Source: Amycolatopsis orientalis DSM 43388
GTDB lineage: Bacteria; Actinomycetota; Actinomycetes; Mycobacteriales; Pseudonocardiaceae
Direction: 5' to 3'
Length of the DNA stretch: 64,000 nucleotides
Assembly (NCBI RefSeq): GCF_000411975.1
Contig: NZ_ASXG01000196.1
Location: forward strand, 1-64,000
Positions 49,928 through 58,785 of this stretch are shown here, piece after piece. The translations under genes were made by a program, and so were the position numbers. Position 1 is the first letter of the stretch; every line of letters begins with the position of its first letter. Under the pieces are notes generated by a model. The model searched no databases. It saw nothing but the letters and a program-made list of their open reading frames with translations, and had not been told where the DNA came from.

Positions 49928-52259
49928 ACACCCAGGCGTGCTTCCCGGCCGCCCGCGCCGCCGCCGGAACGTCGATGACCAGCCGCCCGTCGCTCTGGGT
50001 CCAGTGCAGCGGGCCGCCGTAGCCGAGCATGCGCACGCGGTCACCCGGGCGGATCGGGACCGGCGCGTCGACCACGAGCTGCGAGCCCGGCGCGACGAGC
50101 GACGTCAGGTAGAACGCCGAACCCGGCCGCACGGTGAACCGCAGATCGCCGAGCTGCGCCATCCGCGACCAGTACGTGGTGCCGTAGATCGCTTCCCCGT
50201 TGGTGCGCAGCCAAGCCCCGGTGTCGCGCAGCCGCTGCTGCATCACCGCCGGGATGGTGCCGTCGAAGTCGGGGCCGATGTCCAGCAGGAAGTTGCCGTT
50301 CTTAGACACCACGTCGACCAGTGTGTGCACCACGTCGTCGGTGGTCATGTACTTGTCGTCCGGCGTCGCCCGGTTGTAGCCGTAGGAGAACGGGTCCAGG
50401 CCCCGGCTCGATTCCCACTTCGCCACGACCGTGTTCGGGTACGTCGTGTACTCCGGCGTGGTGAAGTCGTGGTCCGGGATGCCGCCGCGGTCGTTGTACG
50501 TGACGTCCTTGGGCCGCCGCCGGTTCTTGGCCCGGTTGAAGTACTCGGTGAGCACGTCTCGGCTGTCGTTCACGCCGCCGATGTCGAACCACAGCACGTC
50601 CGGGTCGAAGCCGGAAATCAGCTCCAGTACCTGCGGCGCCTGCAGATCCTTCACGAAGTCGCGGCCGGCGGTGTAACCGGTGTAGGGCAGCGGCGCGCCG
50701 GTGTACGGATTGCGCGGCGCGTGGCCCATCCACGGGTTGTCCGGGTTGAACCATTCCGGCAGCGAGAAATACAGGCCGTTGCGCAGTCCCGGAGTGTACT
50801 TCCGCGAAGCGGCGAACAACTCGGCGACGAGATCGCGGCGCGGACCGAGCTGCTTGGCGTTGCGGCCGCTGACCTTGGTGTCCCACAAGGCAAATCCGTC
50901 GTGGTGCTTGGACGTGAGCACGTAGTACTGCGCGCCCGCGTCCTCGATCAGGCGCACCCACGATCGCGGGTCGAACCGGGCGGCGGTGAACTTCGGGATG
51001 AAGTCGTCGTAGACGAACGACTCGCCGTAAGTCTTCGCGTGATAGGCGTACGTGGGGCCGTGGGGATCCTGCTGGTTGTTCCAGTACCACTCCGCGTACT
51101 GCTGCCCGACCGGAGCCCATGCGGGCACCGAGTACACGCCCCAGTGGATGAAGATGCCGAATTTGGCGTCGAGGAACCAATACGGCGCGCGGTGCGTGGA
51201 CAGCGACGCGTCGGTGGGCCGGAAATCCGGGATGCCGAGGGCGACCGGCAGCGTCCGGGTGGCGATCGCCGACCGGTCGGCGAGCACCCGGATCCGGCCG
51301 GTCGCGGGGGTCCCGGCGGGCAGGCCGCGGTCGGCGTCGAGGCCGAGCCGCACCGTGGTCTGCTCGCCCGGGGCGAGGCGGGGGATCGGCGCGGGCGTGC
51401 GCACCCGGCCGCCCGGCACGTCGAGCGTGACGGTGATCCGGTCGCGGGTTTCGAGCCAGACGGTGCCGGTGTTGACGATCGTCGCCTCGACTGCCTGCGG
51501 ACCGCCGTCCTGCAGCAGGTTCGCGGTCGCCCGGGCGTCGAGGACGGCGGCCGAACGGCCTTGCGCGACCGGCTGCAGCGTCAAGGCGAACACGTGCAGG
51601 CTCGATACATTCGCCGCCGGCTGGGCGGTCTGGGGCAGGGTCAGCGCGACCGCTTCGCGCGCCGGATCGATCCACACCTGCGCGGTGCCGATCGACACCG
51701 GGTTCTGGTCGGCGACACCGCCCTGGCCGTAGCGGAAGGTCGAGACGACGGCGCCGCCGGAGCCGTACCAGTCGGAGCCGGACAGCGCGGCGGTGCTGGT
51801 GCTGCCGTCGGCGTAGTGGACGGTCGCGGTGCCGCCGGTGCTGCCGTAGCTGCACGCGACGAGGAACGCGGCGTTGTAATACCGGCCTCGTGGCAGGTCG
51901 ATCCGTTGGCCGAGCGCGACGACATTGTTCTTCGCCCCCGCGGCGGCCGAACCGAGCAGATAGGGCACGCCGCCCGCGGTGACCGTGCTGCCCGCCGGAA
52001 TCTGCTCCGCCGGAAAGGTGTAGCCGGAGCCGTCGAAGTTCCCGTCGTGGGCGCTCGCGGAGTCGATGCCGTCGTTGTCGAACCACGCGTCCAGCGGGAC
52101 CGGCACCGGCGGAGGCGGCGGCACGACCGGCGCGCCCGCCCCGTCGGTGACCACCGGGTGCGCGGGCCCGCCCGCGGCCGCCGCGGTGCCGGGCAGCGCG
52201 AGCAGCGCCGCGCCGCCGAGTGCCATGCCGAGCGCGTGCCGACGAGGAAAGGTCGTCAT
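49908..52259 (-). CDS. Exported alpha-L-fucosidase-like protein (GH29) with N-terminal accessory domains
   Basis: This 783-residue protein has a Tat-like leader (RRHALGMALGG, cleavage near AAA at 28), a Pro-rich linker, a beta-sandwich carbohydrate-binding region (about 55-230), a CARDB-like domain (about 235-320, VEATIVNTGTVWLETRDRITV) and a GH29 barrel from about 335 (WFLDAKFGIFIHWGVYSVPA). The expected nucleophile is the Asp in DVLWFDIGG, and TSKHHDGFALW is the usual substrate-site loop. GGAGG precedes the ATG. The upstream region carries an operator-like motif nearly identical to that of the fucosidase operon at 15697, suggesting joint control. Confidence 0.88.
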   Translation of the reverse strand: MTTFPRRHALGMALGGAALLALPGTAAAAGGPAHPVVTDGAGAPVVPPPPPVPVPLDAWFDNDGIDSASAHDGNFDGSGYTFPAEQIPAGSTVTAGGVPYLLGSAAAGAKNNVVALGQRIDLPRGRYYNAAFLVACSYGSTGGTATVHYADGSTSTAALSGSDWYGSGGAVVSTFRYGQGGVADQNPVSIGTAQVWIDPAREAVALTLPQTAQPAANVSSLHVFALTLQPVAQGRSAAVLDARATANLLQDGGPQAVEATIVNTGTVWLETRDRITVTLDVPGGRVRTPAPIPRLAPGEQTTVRLGLDADRGLPAGTPATGRIRVLADRSAIATRTLPVALGIPDFRPTDASLSTHRAPYWFLDAKFGIFIHWGVYSVPAWAPVGQQYAEWYWNNQQDPHGPTYAYHAKTYGESFVYDDFIPKFTAARFDPRSWVRLIEDAGAQYYVLTSKHHDGFALWDTKVSGRNAKQLGPRRDLVAELFAASRKYTPGLRNGLYFSLPEWFNPDNPWMGHAPRNPYTGAPLPYTGYTAGRDFVKDLQAPQVLELISGFDPDVLWFDIGGVNDSRDVLTEYFNRAKNRRRPKDVTYNDRGGIPDHDFTTPEYTTYPNTVVAKWESSRGLDPFSYGYNRATPDDKYMTTDDVVHTLVDVVSKNGNFLLDIGPDFDGTIPAVMQQRLRDTGAWLRTNGEAIYGTTYWSRMAQLGDLRFTVRPGSAFYLTSLVAPGSQLVVDAPVPIRPGDRVRMLGYGGPLHWTQSDGRLVIDVPAAARAAGKHAWVFKVDWR

Positions 52260-52345
52260 GGAACCTCCACAGTGAAGTCCAGTGATCCGATGCCTGACGG
52301 GAGTTTCTCGATCATCAGGGGAATCGGGGCGAGGATGCGGCCGAT

Positions 52346-52360
52346 ACATCTGATGAATCA
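52346..52360. promoter_or_regulatory. Operator-like motif shared with the glycan operon
   Basis: ACATCTGATGAAT (52346-52358) matches ACATCCGATGGAT at 15626 in 11 of 13 bases; TGAT-GA-ATCA (52351-52360) is a perfect inverted repeat. It lies about 90 bp upstream of the fucosidase start. Confidence 0.6.
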
Positions 52361-52415
52361 TCGTCGGCGTGCACTGGAGTGCTGTCAAGGAGGTCCCGCT
52401 CAGCGGAGCAGCGCG

Positions 52416-52444
52416 AAAAAGCCGGCCACCCGGGGGTGGCCGGC
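52416..52444 (-). terminator. Rho-independent terminator of the alpha-glucoside operon
   Basis: A perfect 10-bp stem (52421-52430 with 52435-52444) with a 4-nt loop, followed on the minus strand by TTTTT (52420-52416), 18 bp after the GH13 stop. Confidence 0.9.
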
Positions 52445-52461
52445 TTCTCGCGAGCGAGGGG

Positions 52462-54048
52462 TCAGGACCGCAGCCAGACCGCGGTGTCGGTCGGCAGTTC
52501 GGCGGTCACCGGGTCGCTGGCCAGCAGGATCTCGGAATGCGGCGGCAACGGGATCGGGGTGCGGGAGAAGTTGAGGACGAACGCGAACCCCGGCCCCCGG
52601 CGGAAGGCCAGCACGTCGTCGCCGAGCGACAGCCACTCCAGATCCCCGGTCAATTCCGCGCGCCGCCGCAGGCCAGCGCGGTAGAGGCTGAGCATGGACG
52701 CCGGATCCGCGGCCTGCGCTTCCGCCGTGTACGCCTGCCATTCCGCGGGCTGCGGCAGCCAGGCGCCGCCGGGGCCGAAACCGAACGGCGGTTCCGCGCC
52801 GGACCACGGCAGCGGCACCCGGCAGCCGTCGCGCCCGGGATCGGCGCCGTTCGTGCGCGTCCACACCGGGTCCTGCCGCAGCTCGTCCGGGATGTCCTCG
52901 ACTTCCCACAGCCCCAGCTCCTCGCCCTGGTAGACGTACATCCCGCCGGGCAAGGCCATGGTCAGCAACGCCGCAGCGCGAGCCCGCCGGGTGCCCAGCA
53001 CCAGATCCACCGAGCTGCCGTGGAGCCGGTCCGCGAACGAGAACCCGGTGTCGCCCGCTCGCCCGTACCGCGTGACGTGCCGGGTGACGTCGTGGTTCGA
53101 CAGCACCCACGCGGGCGGCGCGCCGACGGCGTCGTGCGCGTGCAGCGTCCGTTCGACGACCTCGCGGAAGCGCGCCGCGTCCCACGGGCAGACCAGGAAA
53201 TCGAAGTTGAACGCCGAATGCAGCTCGTCGCGCCGCAGGTACCGCGCGGTGCGGGACATGTCCGGCAGCCACATCTCGCCGACCAGCACGCGCTCGCCCG
53301 GGTAGCTGTCGGCGATCTTCCGCCACGACCGGTAGATCTCGTGCAGCCCCTCCTGGTCGGAGAACGGCGTCTCGTCTCCGTCGGCGACGTCCGGCAGCCG
53401 CGCGTCCTTCACCAGCCCGTCGGCGACGTCGATGCGGAAGCCGTCCGCGCCGCGGTCGAACCAGAACCGCAGGACGTCCTCGAACTCCGCGCGGACGTCC
53501 GGGCTGTCCCAGTTGAAATCCGGCTGCCGCGAGCTGTAGAGGTGCAGGTACCACTCGCCGTCCGGCACCCGGGTCCAGGCGGATCCGCCGAAGCGCGACT
53601 TCCAGTTGTTCGGCGGTTCGGCGCCGTCCGGCCCGCGGCCGGGCCGGAACCAGAACCGTTGCCGCTCGAGCGACCCCGGGCCGGCGGCGAGCGCTTCGCG
53701 GAACCAGGGGTGCTCGTCGGAACAGTGGTTCGGGACGATGTCGACGAGCACCCGCAGGCCCCGTCCGTGCGCCTCGGCGATCAGCGCCTCGGCCTCGGCG
53801 AGCGAACCGAAAAGCGGGTCGATGTCGCGGAAATCGGCGACGTCGTAGCCGCCGTCGTCCATCGGCGACGGGTACCACGGGGTGAACCAGAGCGTGTCGA
53901 CGCCGAGGGCGGCCAGGTGGTCGAGCCGCGCGCGGACCCCGGCGAGGTCGCCGACGCCGTCGCCGTTGCCGTCGGCGAAACTGCGGACGTAGATCTGGTA
54001 GATCGCCGCGGTGCGCCACCAGCTGTCTTGTCTTCGCGATGCGGTCAC
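52462..54048 (-). CDS. Alpha-glucosidase / oligo-1,6-glucosidase (GH13)
   Basis: This 528-residue cytosolic GH13 enzyme would hydrolyse imported maltose-like oligosaccharides. The barrel shows DIVPNHCSDEHPWF, the nucleophile region DGFRIDVADGLVKD, the acid/base region VLVGEMWLPD and LSNHDVTRHVTR. No signal peptide is present. It starts at GTG 54048 with GGAGGG 8 nt upstream. It is the last gene of an operon with a sugar ABC transporter (binding protein, two permeases), and a terminator follows. Specificity for alpha-1,4 or alpha-1,6 bonds is not certain. Confidence 0.92.
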   Translation of the reverse strand: MTASRRQDSWWRTAAIYQIYVRSFADGNGDGVGDLAGVRARLDHLAALGVDTLWFTPWYPSPMDDGGYDVADFRDIDPLFGSLAEAEALIAEAHGRGLRVLVDIVPNHCSDEHPWFREALAAGPGSLERQRFWFRPGRGPDGAEPPNNWKSRFGGSAWTRVPDGEWYLHLYSSRQPDFNWDSPDVRAEFEDVLRFWFDRGADGFRIDVADGLVKDARLPDVADGDETPFSDQEGLHEIYRSWRKIADSYPGERVLVGEMWLPDMSRTARYLRRDELHSAFNFDFLVCPWDAARFREVVERTLHAHDAVGAPPAWVLSNHDVTRHVTRYGRAGDTGFSFADRLHGSSVDLVLGTRRARAAALLTMALPGGMYVYQGEELGLWEVEDIPDELRQDPVWTRTNGADPGRDGCRVPLPWSGAEPPFGFGPGGAWLPQPAEWQAYTAEAQAADPASMLSLYRAGLRRRAELTGDLEWLSLGDDVLAFRRGPGFAFVLNFSRTPIPLPPHSEILLASDPVTAELPTDTAVWLRS

Positions 54049-54094
54049 GGAAAAACCCTCCTCGTGGTGGGAGAAAGCCGAAGATGCCGCCGGT

Positions 54095-54964
54095 TCAGCC
54101 CTTGAGCCCGCCGGCGGTGAGCCCGGAAAGGATCTGCCGCTGGAACACCAGGAACAGCGCCACCATCGGCAGGCTGGCGAGCACCATCCCGGCGGTCAGC
54201 ACGTTGAGCGGCATGTCGATGGCCACCCGCTGCAGCATCACCGAAAGCGTCTGCTTTCCGGTGTCCGGGAACACCAGCAGCGGCCAGATGAAGTCCTTCC
54301 ACGCGGTGACCACCGCGAGGATCGACACCACGGCCAGGATCGGCCGCGAAATCGGCAGCACGATCCGCCACAGCGTGCGCACCGGACCGGCGCCGTCGAG
54401 CCGCGCGGCTTCGATCAGCTCGTCCGGGATCCGGTCGAAAAACCGTTTCAGCACATAGACGTTGAACGCGTTCGCCGCTGCGGGCAGCCAGATCGCGGCG
54501 GGGGAGTCGATCAGGTTCAGGTGCAGCAAGGGCAGATCGCTGATCGTGACATACGTCGGCACGAGCAGCGCGGCCGCGGGCAGCATGAGCGTGGCGAGCA
54601 TGAGCCCGAGGACGGCGTTGCCGAACTTCGGCCGCAGTTTCGACAGCGCGAAGGCGGCCGGGACGTCGATCGCCATCTGCGCCAGCCACGCCCCGCCGGC
54701 GACGACCAGGGTGTTGAGGAAATACTTGCCGAGGTTCAGCTGGTCCCAGGCCTCGGCGAAAGTCTCCGGATGCCATTCGTGCGGGACGAGCGTGGCCGGA
54801 GTCCGCGCGAGTTCCTGCGGTGTCTTCATCGCGCCGGTCACCGCCCAGTACAGCGGGAACAGGAAGGCGAGCACGAACACCAGGAGCGTGCAGGCGAAGA
54901 CGACACCGTAGACCGCCTTGCCGCGGCGGCCGCGCAAGGCGCCGGGCGAAACGAGCGTCCTCAT
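54095..54964 (-). CDS. Sugar ABC transporter permease (MalG-type)
   Basis: This 289-residue inner-membrane subunit has six predicted helices and the EAA loop EAARLDGAGPVRTLWRIVLP, which docks with the ATPase. No ATPase gene is present, as is common for actinobacterial CUT1 systems that share the MsiK ATPase. Its ATG overlaps the stop of the preceding permease gene (ATGA). Confidence 0.93.
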   Translation of the reverse strand: MRTLVSPGALRGRRGKAVYGVVFACTLLVFVLAFLFPLYWAVTGAMKTPQELARTPATLVPHEWHPETFAEAWDQLNLGKYFLNTLVVAGGAWLAQMAIDVPAAFALSKLRPKFGNAVLGLMLATLMLPAAALLVPTYVTISDLPLLHLNLIDSPAAIWLPAAANAFNVYVLKRFFDRIPDELIEAARLDGAGPVRTLWRIVLPISRPILAVVSILAVVTAWKDFIWPLLVFPDTGKQTLSVMLQRVAIDMPLNVLTAGMVLASLPMVALFLVFQRQILSGLTAGGLKG

Positions 54965-55935
54965 GCCTGGTCCGCCTTCCTGGTCATCCGGACGTACAGC
55001 GCCGAGAAGACGCCGAGCGCCAGGAACAGCAGCAGGCTCATCGCGCTCGCCGAGCCGAAGTCGTTGTAGACGAAGGCGTAGCGGTAGAGCAGCAGGAGCA
55101 CGGTCACTGTCGAATCGTCCGGGCCGCCGCCGGTCATCACGTACGGTTCGGTGAACACCTGCATGGTCGCGACGACCTGCAGCAGCAGGAGCATCAGCAG
55201 GACGAACCGCGTCTGCGGGAACGTCACGTGCCGCAGGCGTTTCCACATCCCGGCCCCGTCGAGTTCGGCGGCCTCGTAGAGTTCGCCGGGAATCGTGCCG
55301 AGCGCGGCCAGGTAGATCAGCGTGGTGCTGCCCATGTTCGCCCACGTCGAGACGAACACCAGCGACAGCATCGCGGTGCCGTTCGAATCCAGCCACTGCG
55401 GCCCGGACAGCCCGACCGCGCCGAGCACGGAGTTGAACAGGCCCGAGCCCGGGTCGTAGAACCACTTCCACATCAGCGCGGTCACCACCGGCGGCAGCAT
55501 CACCGGCAGGTAGACCGCGAGCCGGAAGAACGCCCGGGCGTGGCGCATCTCGTTGAGCAGCACCGCGGTCAGGAACGGCACCGCGAAGCCGAAAACCAGC
55601 GCGAGACCGGTGAACAGCAGCGTGTTCCGCCAGGCGACGCCGAAGAGCGGGTCGGCGAACAGCCGGGCGAAGTTGTCGAGGCCGACCCACGCGGGCGGGT
55701 TGACGAAGTCGACCTGCTGGAAGCTGAGCAGGACGCCGCGCACGATCGGGTACCACGAGAACATCGCGAACACCACCAGCGCGGCGCAGAGCAGGCCGTA
55801 GGCGGTGAGGTTCTCCTTGAGCTTGCGGCGCAGTCGCGCGCGGCGCCGGGCGGCGGGGGAGGCGGCCGGTCGCCTGGCCGGCGACGAGGACGTCGCGGGC
55901 CAGGCGAGCAGGCTACTTGACCTGGGCGAGGACAC
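54961..55935 (-). CDS. Sugar ABC transporter permease (MalF-type)
   Basis: This 324-residue permease has six helices after an Arg/Pro/Ser-rich cytosolic N-terminus and the EAA-type loop ELYEAAELDGAGMWKRLRHV. It starts at GTG 55935 with GAAGG upstream, overlapping the end of the binding-protein gene by 23 bp; a shorter start could exist but no better one is seen. It pairs with the MalG-type permease for uptake of oligosaccharides. Confidence 0.9.
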   Translation of the reverse strand: MSSPRSSSLLAWPATSSSPARRPAASPAARRRARLRRKLKENLTAYGLLCAALVVFAMFSWYPIVRGVLLSFQQVDFVNPPAWVGLDNFARLFADPLFGVAWRNTLLFTGLALVFGFAVPFLTAVLLNEMRHARAFFRLAVYLPVMLPPVVTALMWKWFYDPGSGLFNSVLGAVGLSGPQWLDSNGTAMLSLVFVSTWANMGSTTLIYLAALGTIPGELYEAAELDGAGMWKRLRHVTFPQTRFVLLMLLLLQVVATMQVFTEPYVMTGGGPDDSTVTVLLLLYRYAFVYNDFGSASAMSLLLFLALGVFSALYVRMTRKADQA

Positions 55936-57292
55936 TGGTGACCTTCGAGGCGGCGGACGACAGCAACTGCTCGATGTTCGCGTTCCGGTCGGTGAGCACC
56001 GCCTGCATCACGCTGTCCAGGATCGCGTAGACCTGCTGTGCGTTCGGCGGTTCGACGCTGCCCTTGATCGTGCTCGCGGAGTCCACATAGGACTGATAGT
56101 TCCGCGCGGGGACGTTGGCGTACTTGGCTTTCAGCGCCAGCTGCTGGTCGCGCACCGCGCCCCGCCAGACGTCCGGGGTCGGCTCGGCGGGCAGGCCGAC
56201 CGGCTGCTTGCCGTCGACGTACTGCTTGATGTGCTTCTCGAAGCGGTCCGGGTTGAGATACTTCCACTGGATCCACTCGAGGCCCGCCTTGATCTTCGCC
56301 GGCGACGCCTTCGGGTTGATCATGTAGCCTTCGCCGCCCAGCAGCGTGCCCTTGCCCTCGGGCATCCCGGCGATGCCGTAGTCCTCGTACTTGCCGTTGA
56401 ACTGCTTGACCAGCACCGGAACGTTGTCCGGGGCGGCCATGTACATGCCGAGCTGGCCCGCGCCCATCATCCGCTGCACGTCCTGGGCCTCCAGCAATTG
56501 CTTGCTGCCCATGGAATCGTCGGTCCAGCGCAGATCGTGCAGCGTGTTCAGCGCGGCTCTGCCCTTGTCGTTGTCGAAATCGGCGACCCACCTGCCGCCG
56601 TCCTTGCGCGCGACGGAGCCGCCCATCGAAGCGAGCCAGCCGGTCAGGTGCCAGCCGCCCTGGTTGTTCTTGCTGTAATCGGCGTATCCGACGATTCCGT
56701 TGCCCAGCGCGGAAATCTTCTTCGCGGCCGCGCGCACCTCGTCCCACGTCTTCGGCGGCTTGTCCGGGTCGAGCCCGGCTTTCTGGAACAGCGGACGGCT
56801 GTAGAGCAGGCCCATCGTGTAATTCATCGTCGGCAGGCCGTAGAGCTTGCCGTCCGGGCCGCGGAAATTGTCGAGCAGCTCCGGTTTGAGGTCGTTGACG
56901 TGCGGCACTTTCTTGACCGCTTCGGTGATGTCCGCGGCCTGGTGCCGGGCGATGATCTGGGCGGGATCGGTGAAATAGACGTAGTAGACGTCTTCGAGCT
57001 GCCCGCCCGCCAGTTTCGCGCCGAAGGTCTTGGGGTCCATGAACCCTTCGTGGGGTTCGATCTTGATGTTCGGGTGCGTCGCCTCGAATTCCTTGACGTC
57101 GGCGTCGAACACGCCGCGTTCGAACGGCTGGCTGGTCGGCGGCTGACCGGTGACCGTGATGGTGACGGCGCCTCCGGCGGAGCTTCCCGGATCGCCTCCG
57201 CTCCCGCAGGCGGCGGTTCCGAGGACCAGGCCCGTCGCGGCGAGCACGGCGAACGTCCGGCGGGACACGGAGGGGGACCAGGGTCTGCTCAT
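55913..57292 (-). CDS. Sugar ABC transporter substrate-binding lipoprotein
   Basis: This 459-residue solute-binding protein (CUT1 type) has a twin-arginine-like leader (SRRTFAVLAATGLVLGTAAC) whose cysteine would be lipidated. The body shows PNIKIEPHEGF, GPDGKLYGLPTMNYTMGLLY and PKTWDEVRAAAKKI, all typical of family 1 binding proteins. The ATG at 57292 has GAGG 6 nt upstream. The ligand is probably an alpha-glucan oligosaccharide, because the operon ends with a GH13 glucosidase and two GH87-like secreted proteins lie beside it. Confidence 0.92.
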   Translation of the reverse strand: MSRPWSPSVSRRTFAVLAATGLVLGTAACGSGGDPGSSAGGAVTITVTGQPPTSQPFERGVFDADVKEFEATHPNIKIEPHEGFMDPKTFGAKLAGGQLEDVYYVYFTDPAQIIARHQAADITEAVKKVPHVNDLKPELLDNFRGPDGKLYGLPTMNYTMGLLYSRPLFQKAGLDPDKPPKTWDEVRAAAKKISALGNGIVGYADYSKNNQGGWHLTGWLASMGGSVARKDGGRWVADFDNDKGRAALNTLHDLRWTDDSMGSKQLLEAQDVQRMMGAGQLGMYMAAPDNVPVLVKQFNGKYEDYGIAGMPEGKGTLLGGEGYMINPKASPAKIKAGLEWIQWKYLNPDRFEKHIKQYVDGKQPVGLPAEPTPDVWRGAVRDQQLALKAKYANVPARNYQSYVDSASTIKGSVEPPNAQQVYAILDSVMQAVLTDRNANIEQLLSSAASKVTSVLAQVK

Positions 57293-57412
57293 CTCAAGCC
57301 TCATCTCGCGGGAGAGCACAGAAGGTGACGGCGGTCACCCTAAAGCCGCGAGCGGCGGAGGCGCAAGAACTCGACGAAAATCTGAAACTTATGGACAGCA
57401 GAGAGGGGACAG

Positions 57413-58420
57413 TCAGGCAGTCCGGCGGGCAGTCGAGCCGCGCACCACCAGCTCCGGCGCGAACAGCAGTTCCTCCACCGCGACCTCGCCGCCGTTGATC
57501 CGCTTGACCAGCAGTTCGACCACCGCCCGGCCCATCGCCTCGATCGGCTGGCGCGTGGTCGTCAGCGGCGGGTCGGTGCAGTTCATCAGGGCCGAATCGT
57601 CGTAGCCGACCACCGAGATGTCGCCCGGCACGGACAGGCCTTGCCGCCGGGCCGCGCGGATCGCGCCCAGGGCCAGCGGGTCGCTCGCGCACAGCACCGC
57701 GGTGGCGCCGCGCGGGTACAGCCGCGCCGCGGCGGCGTGCCCGCCCTCGATGGAGAACATCCCGTGCTCCACCAGTTCGTCCAGCACCGGAAGGCCGAGC
57801 TTCGCGGCGTGCACCCGGAACGCCTCGAGCTTGCGCCGCGACGGCACGTGGTCCTTCGGCCCCAGGACCAGGCCGATCTTCTCGTGGCCGAGCGAGCTCA
57901 GATGCCCGACCGCCTGCTCGACGGCCACCGCGTCGTCGCACGAAACCTGCGGCAGGCCGAGGCGGTCGACCGCCGCGTTGATCAGCACCGTCGGCAGCCG
58001 CCGCTCCACCAGGCGGTGGTAGTGCGAGTGCACGGCGTCGGCCTGCGCGTACATCCCGCCGGCGAACACCACGCCGGAGACTTGCTGCTGCAGCAGCATC
58101 TCGACGTACTCCGCCTCCGACACCCCGCCCGCGGTCCGCGTGCACAGCACCGGCGTGAAGCCCTGCTGGGCCAGCGCGTTGCCCATGACCTCGGCCAGCG
58201 CCGGGAAAATCGGGTTCTGCAGCTCCGGCAGCACCAGCCCGACGAGCCGGGCCCGTTCGCCGCGCAGCTGGGTGGGCCGTTCGTAGCCCAGCACGTCCAG
58301 CGCGGTGAGCACGGCGGCCCGGGTGCTCGCGGACACCCCGGCCTTCCCGTTGAGCACCCGGCTGACCGTGGCTTCGCTGACCCCGACCTGGCGGGCGACT
58401 TCGGCAAGACGACGCGTCAT
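57413..58420 (-). CDS. LacI-family regulator of the alpha-glucoside operon
   Basis: This 335-residue repressor has the LacI DNA-binding helices at 4-50 (LAEVARQVGVSEATVSRVLN, with the hinge after SASTRAAVLTALDVLGY) and a periplasmic-binding-like sugar domain (about 60-330). It is the first gene in the same direction as the transporter operon, 120 bp upstream of it. It probably represses both the transporter and the divergent GH87-like gene in the absence of sugar (inference). No perfect operator palindrome is visible to me. Confidence 0.92.
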   Translation of the reverse strand: MTRRLAEVARQVGVSEATVSRVLNGKAGVSASTRAAVLTALDVLGYERPTQLRGERARLVGLVLPELQNPIFPALAEVMGNALAQQGFTPVLCTRTAGGVSEAEYVEMLLQQQVSGVVFAGGMYAQADAVHSHYHRLVERRLPTVLINAAVDRLGLPQVSCDDAVAVEQAVGHLSSLGHEKIGLVLGPKDHVPSRRKLEAFRVHAAKLGLPVLDELVEHGMFSIEGGHAAAARLYPRGATAVLCASDPLALGAIRAARRQGLSVPGDISVVGYDDSALMNCTDPPLTTTRQPIEAMGRAVVELLVKRINGGEVAVEELLFAPELVVRGSTARRTA

Positions 58421-58785
58421 AGGTGAAAGTTACCGCAAACCAGCGCAAAATTTCGACGGGACGCCCGCATGGCTTGCTCTCGCGGAGAAACCGCTGGTCG
58501 TGTGGCTGACTGATCGACGAGCGGCGTTGACTTCCCGGCGGCAGTCGGCTGTAATTCTTGAACGAATCAGTGAAAATACCTGACGAGATCCCGGGCAAAC
58601 CCGGCAGCTGTCCCAGGGATCCGGCCGGCCTCAACGAAGAGGTGCCATGTCGACCGTTCCGCGCTGTTCTCGTGCGCCCCCGGACCGGGGTTCCCGCCGG
58701 TCCGCTCCCTGGTCCCTGCCGTCCCGCGCCACGCGGGGCGCTTCCGTTCGAGTCGTCTCCCTCCTCCCTGGATCAGAGGAAACCC
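58421..58785. other. Divergent promoter region of LacI and GH87-like genes
   Basis: About 365 bp with no recognised gene. The most AT-rich part (58427-58460, GTGAAAGTTACCG and GCAAAATTTCG) adjoins the LacI start and is the likeliest site of promoter and operator. A spurious start-rich stretch around 58640 has no ribosome-binding support. Confidence 0.4.

Noticed and set aside
58427..58460. LacI operator near the repressor start
   Set aside because: The region is AT-rich with partial similarities, but no palindrome or motif clearly shared with the transporter promoter could be established by eye.
58558..58785. An N-terminal extension of the GH87-like protein
   Set aside because: The extension is not signal-like and lacks a ribosome-binding site, whereas the ATG at 58786 has AGAGGA upstream and starts a proper signal peptide.
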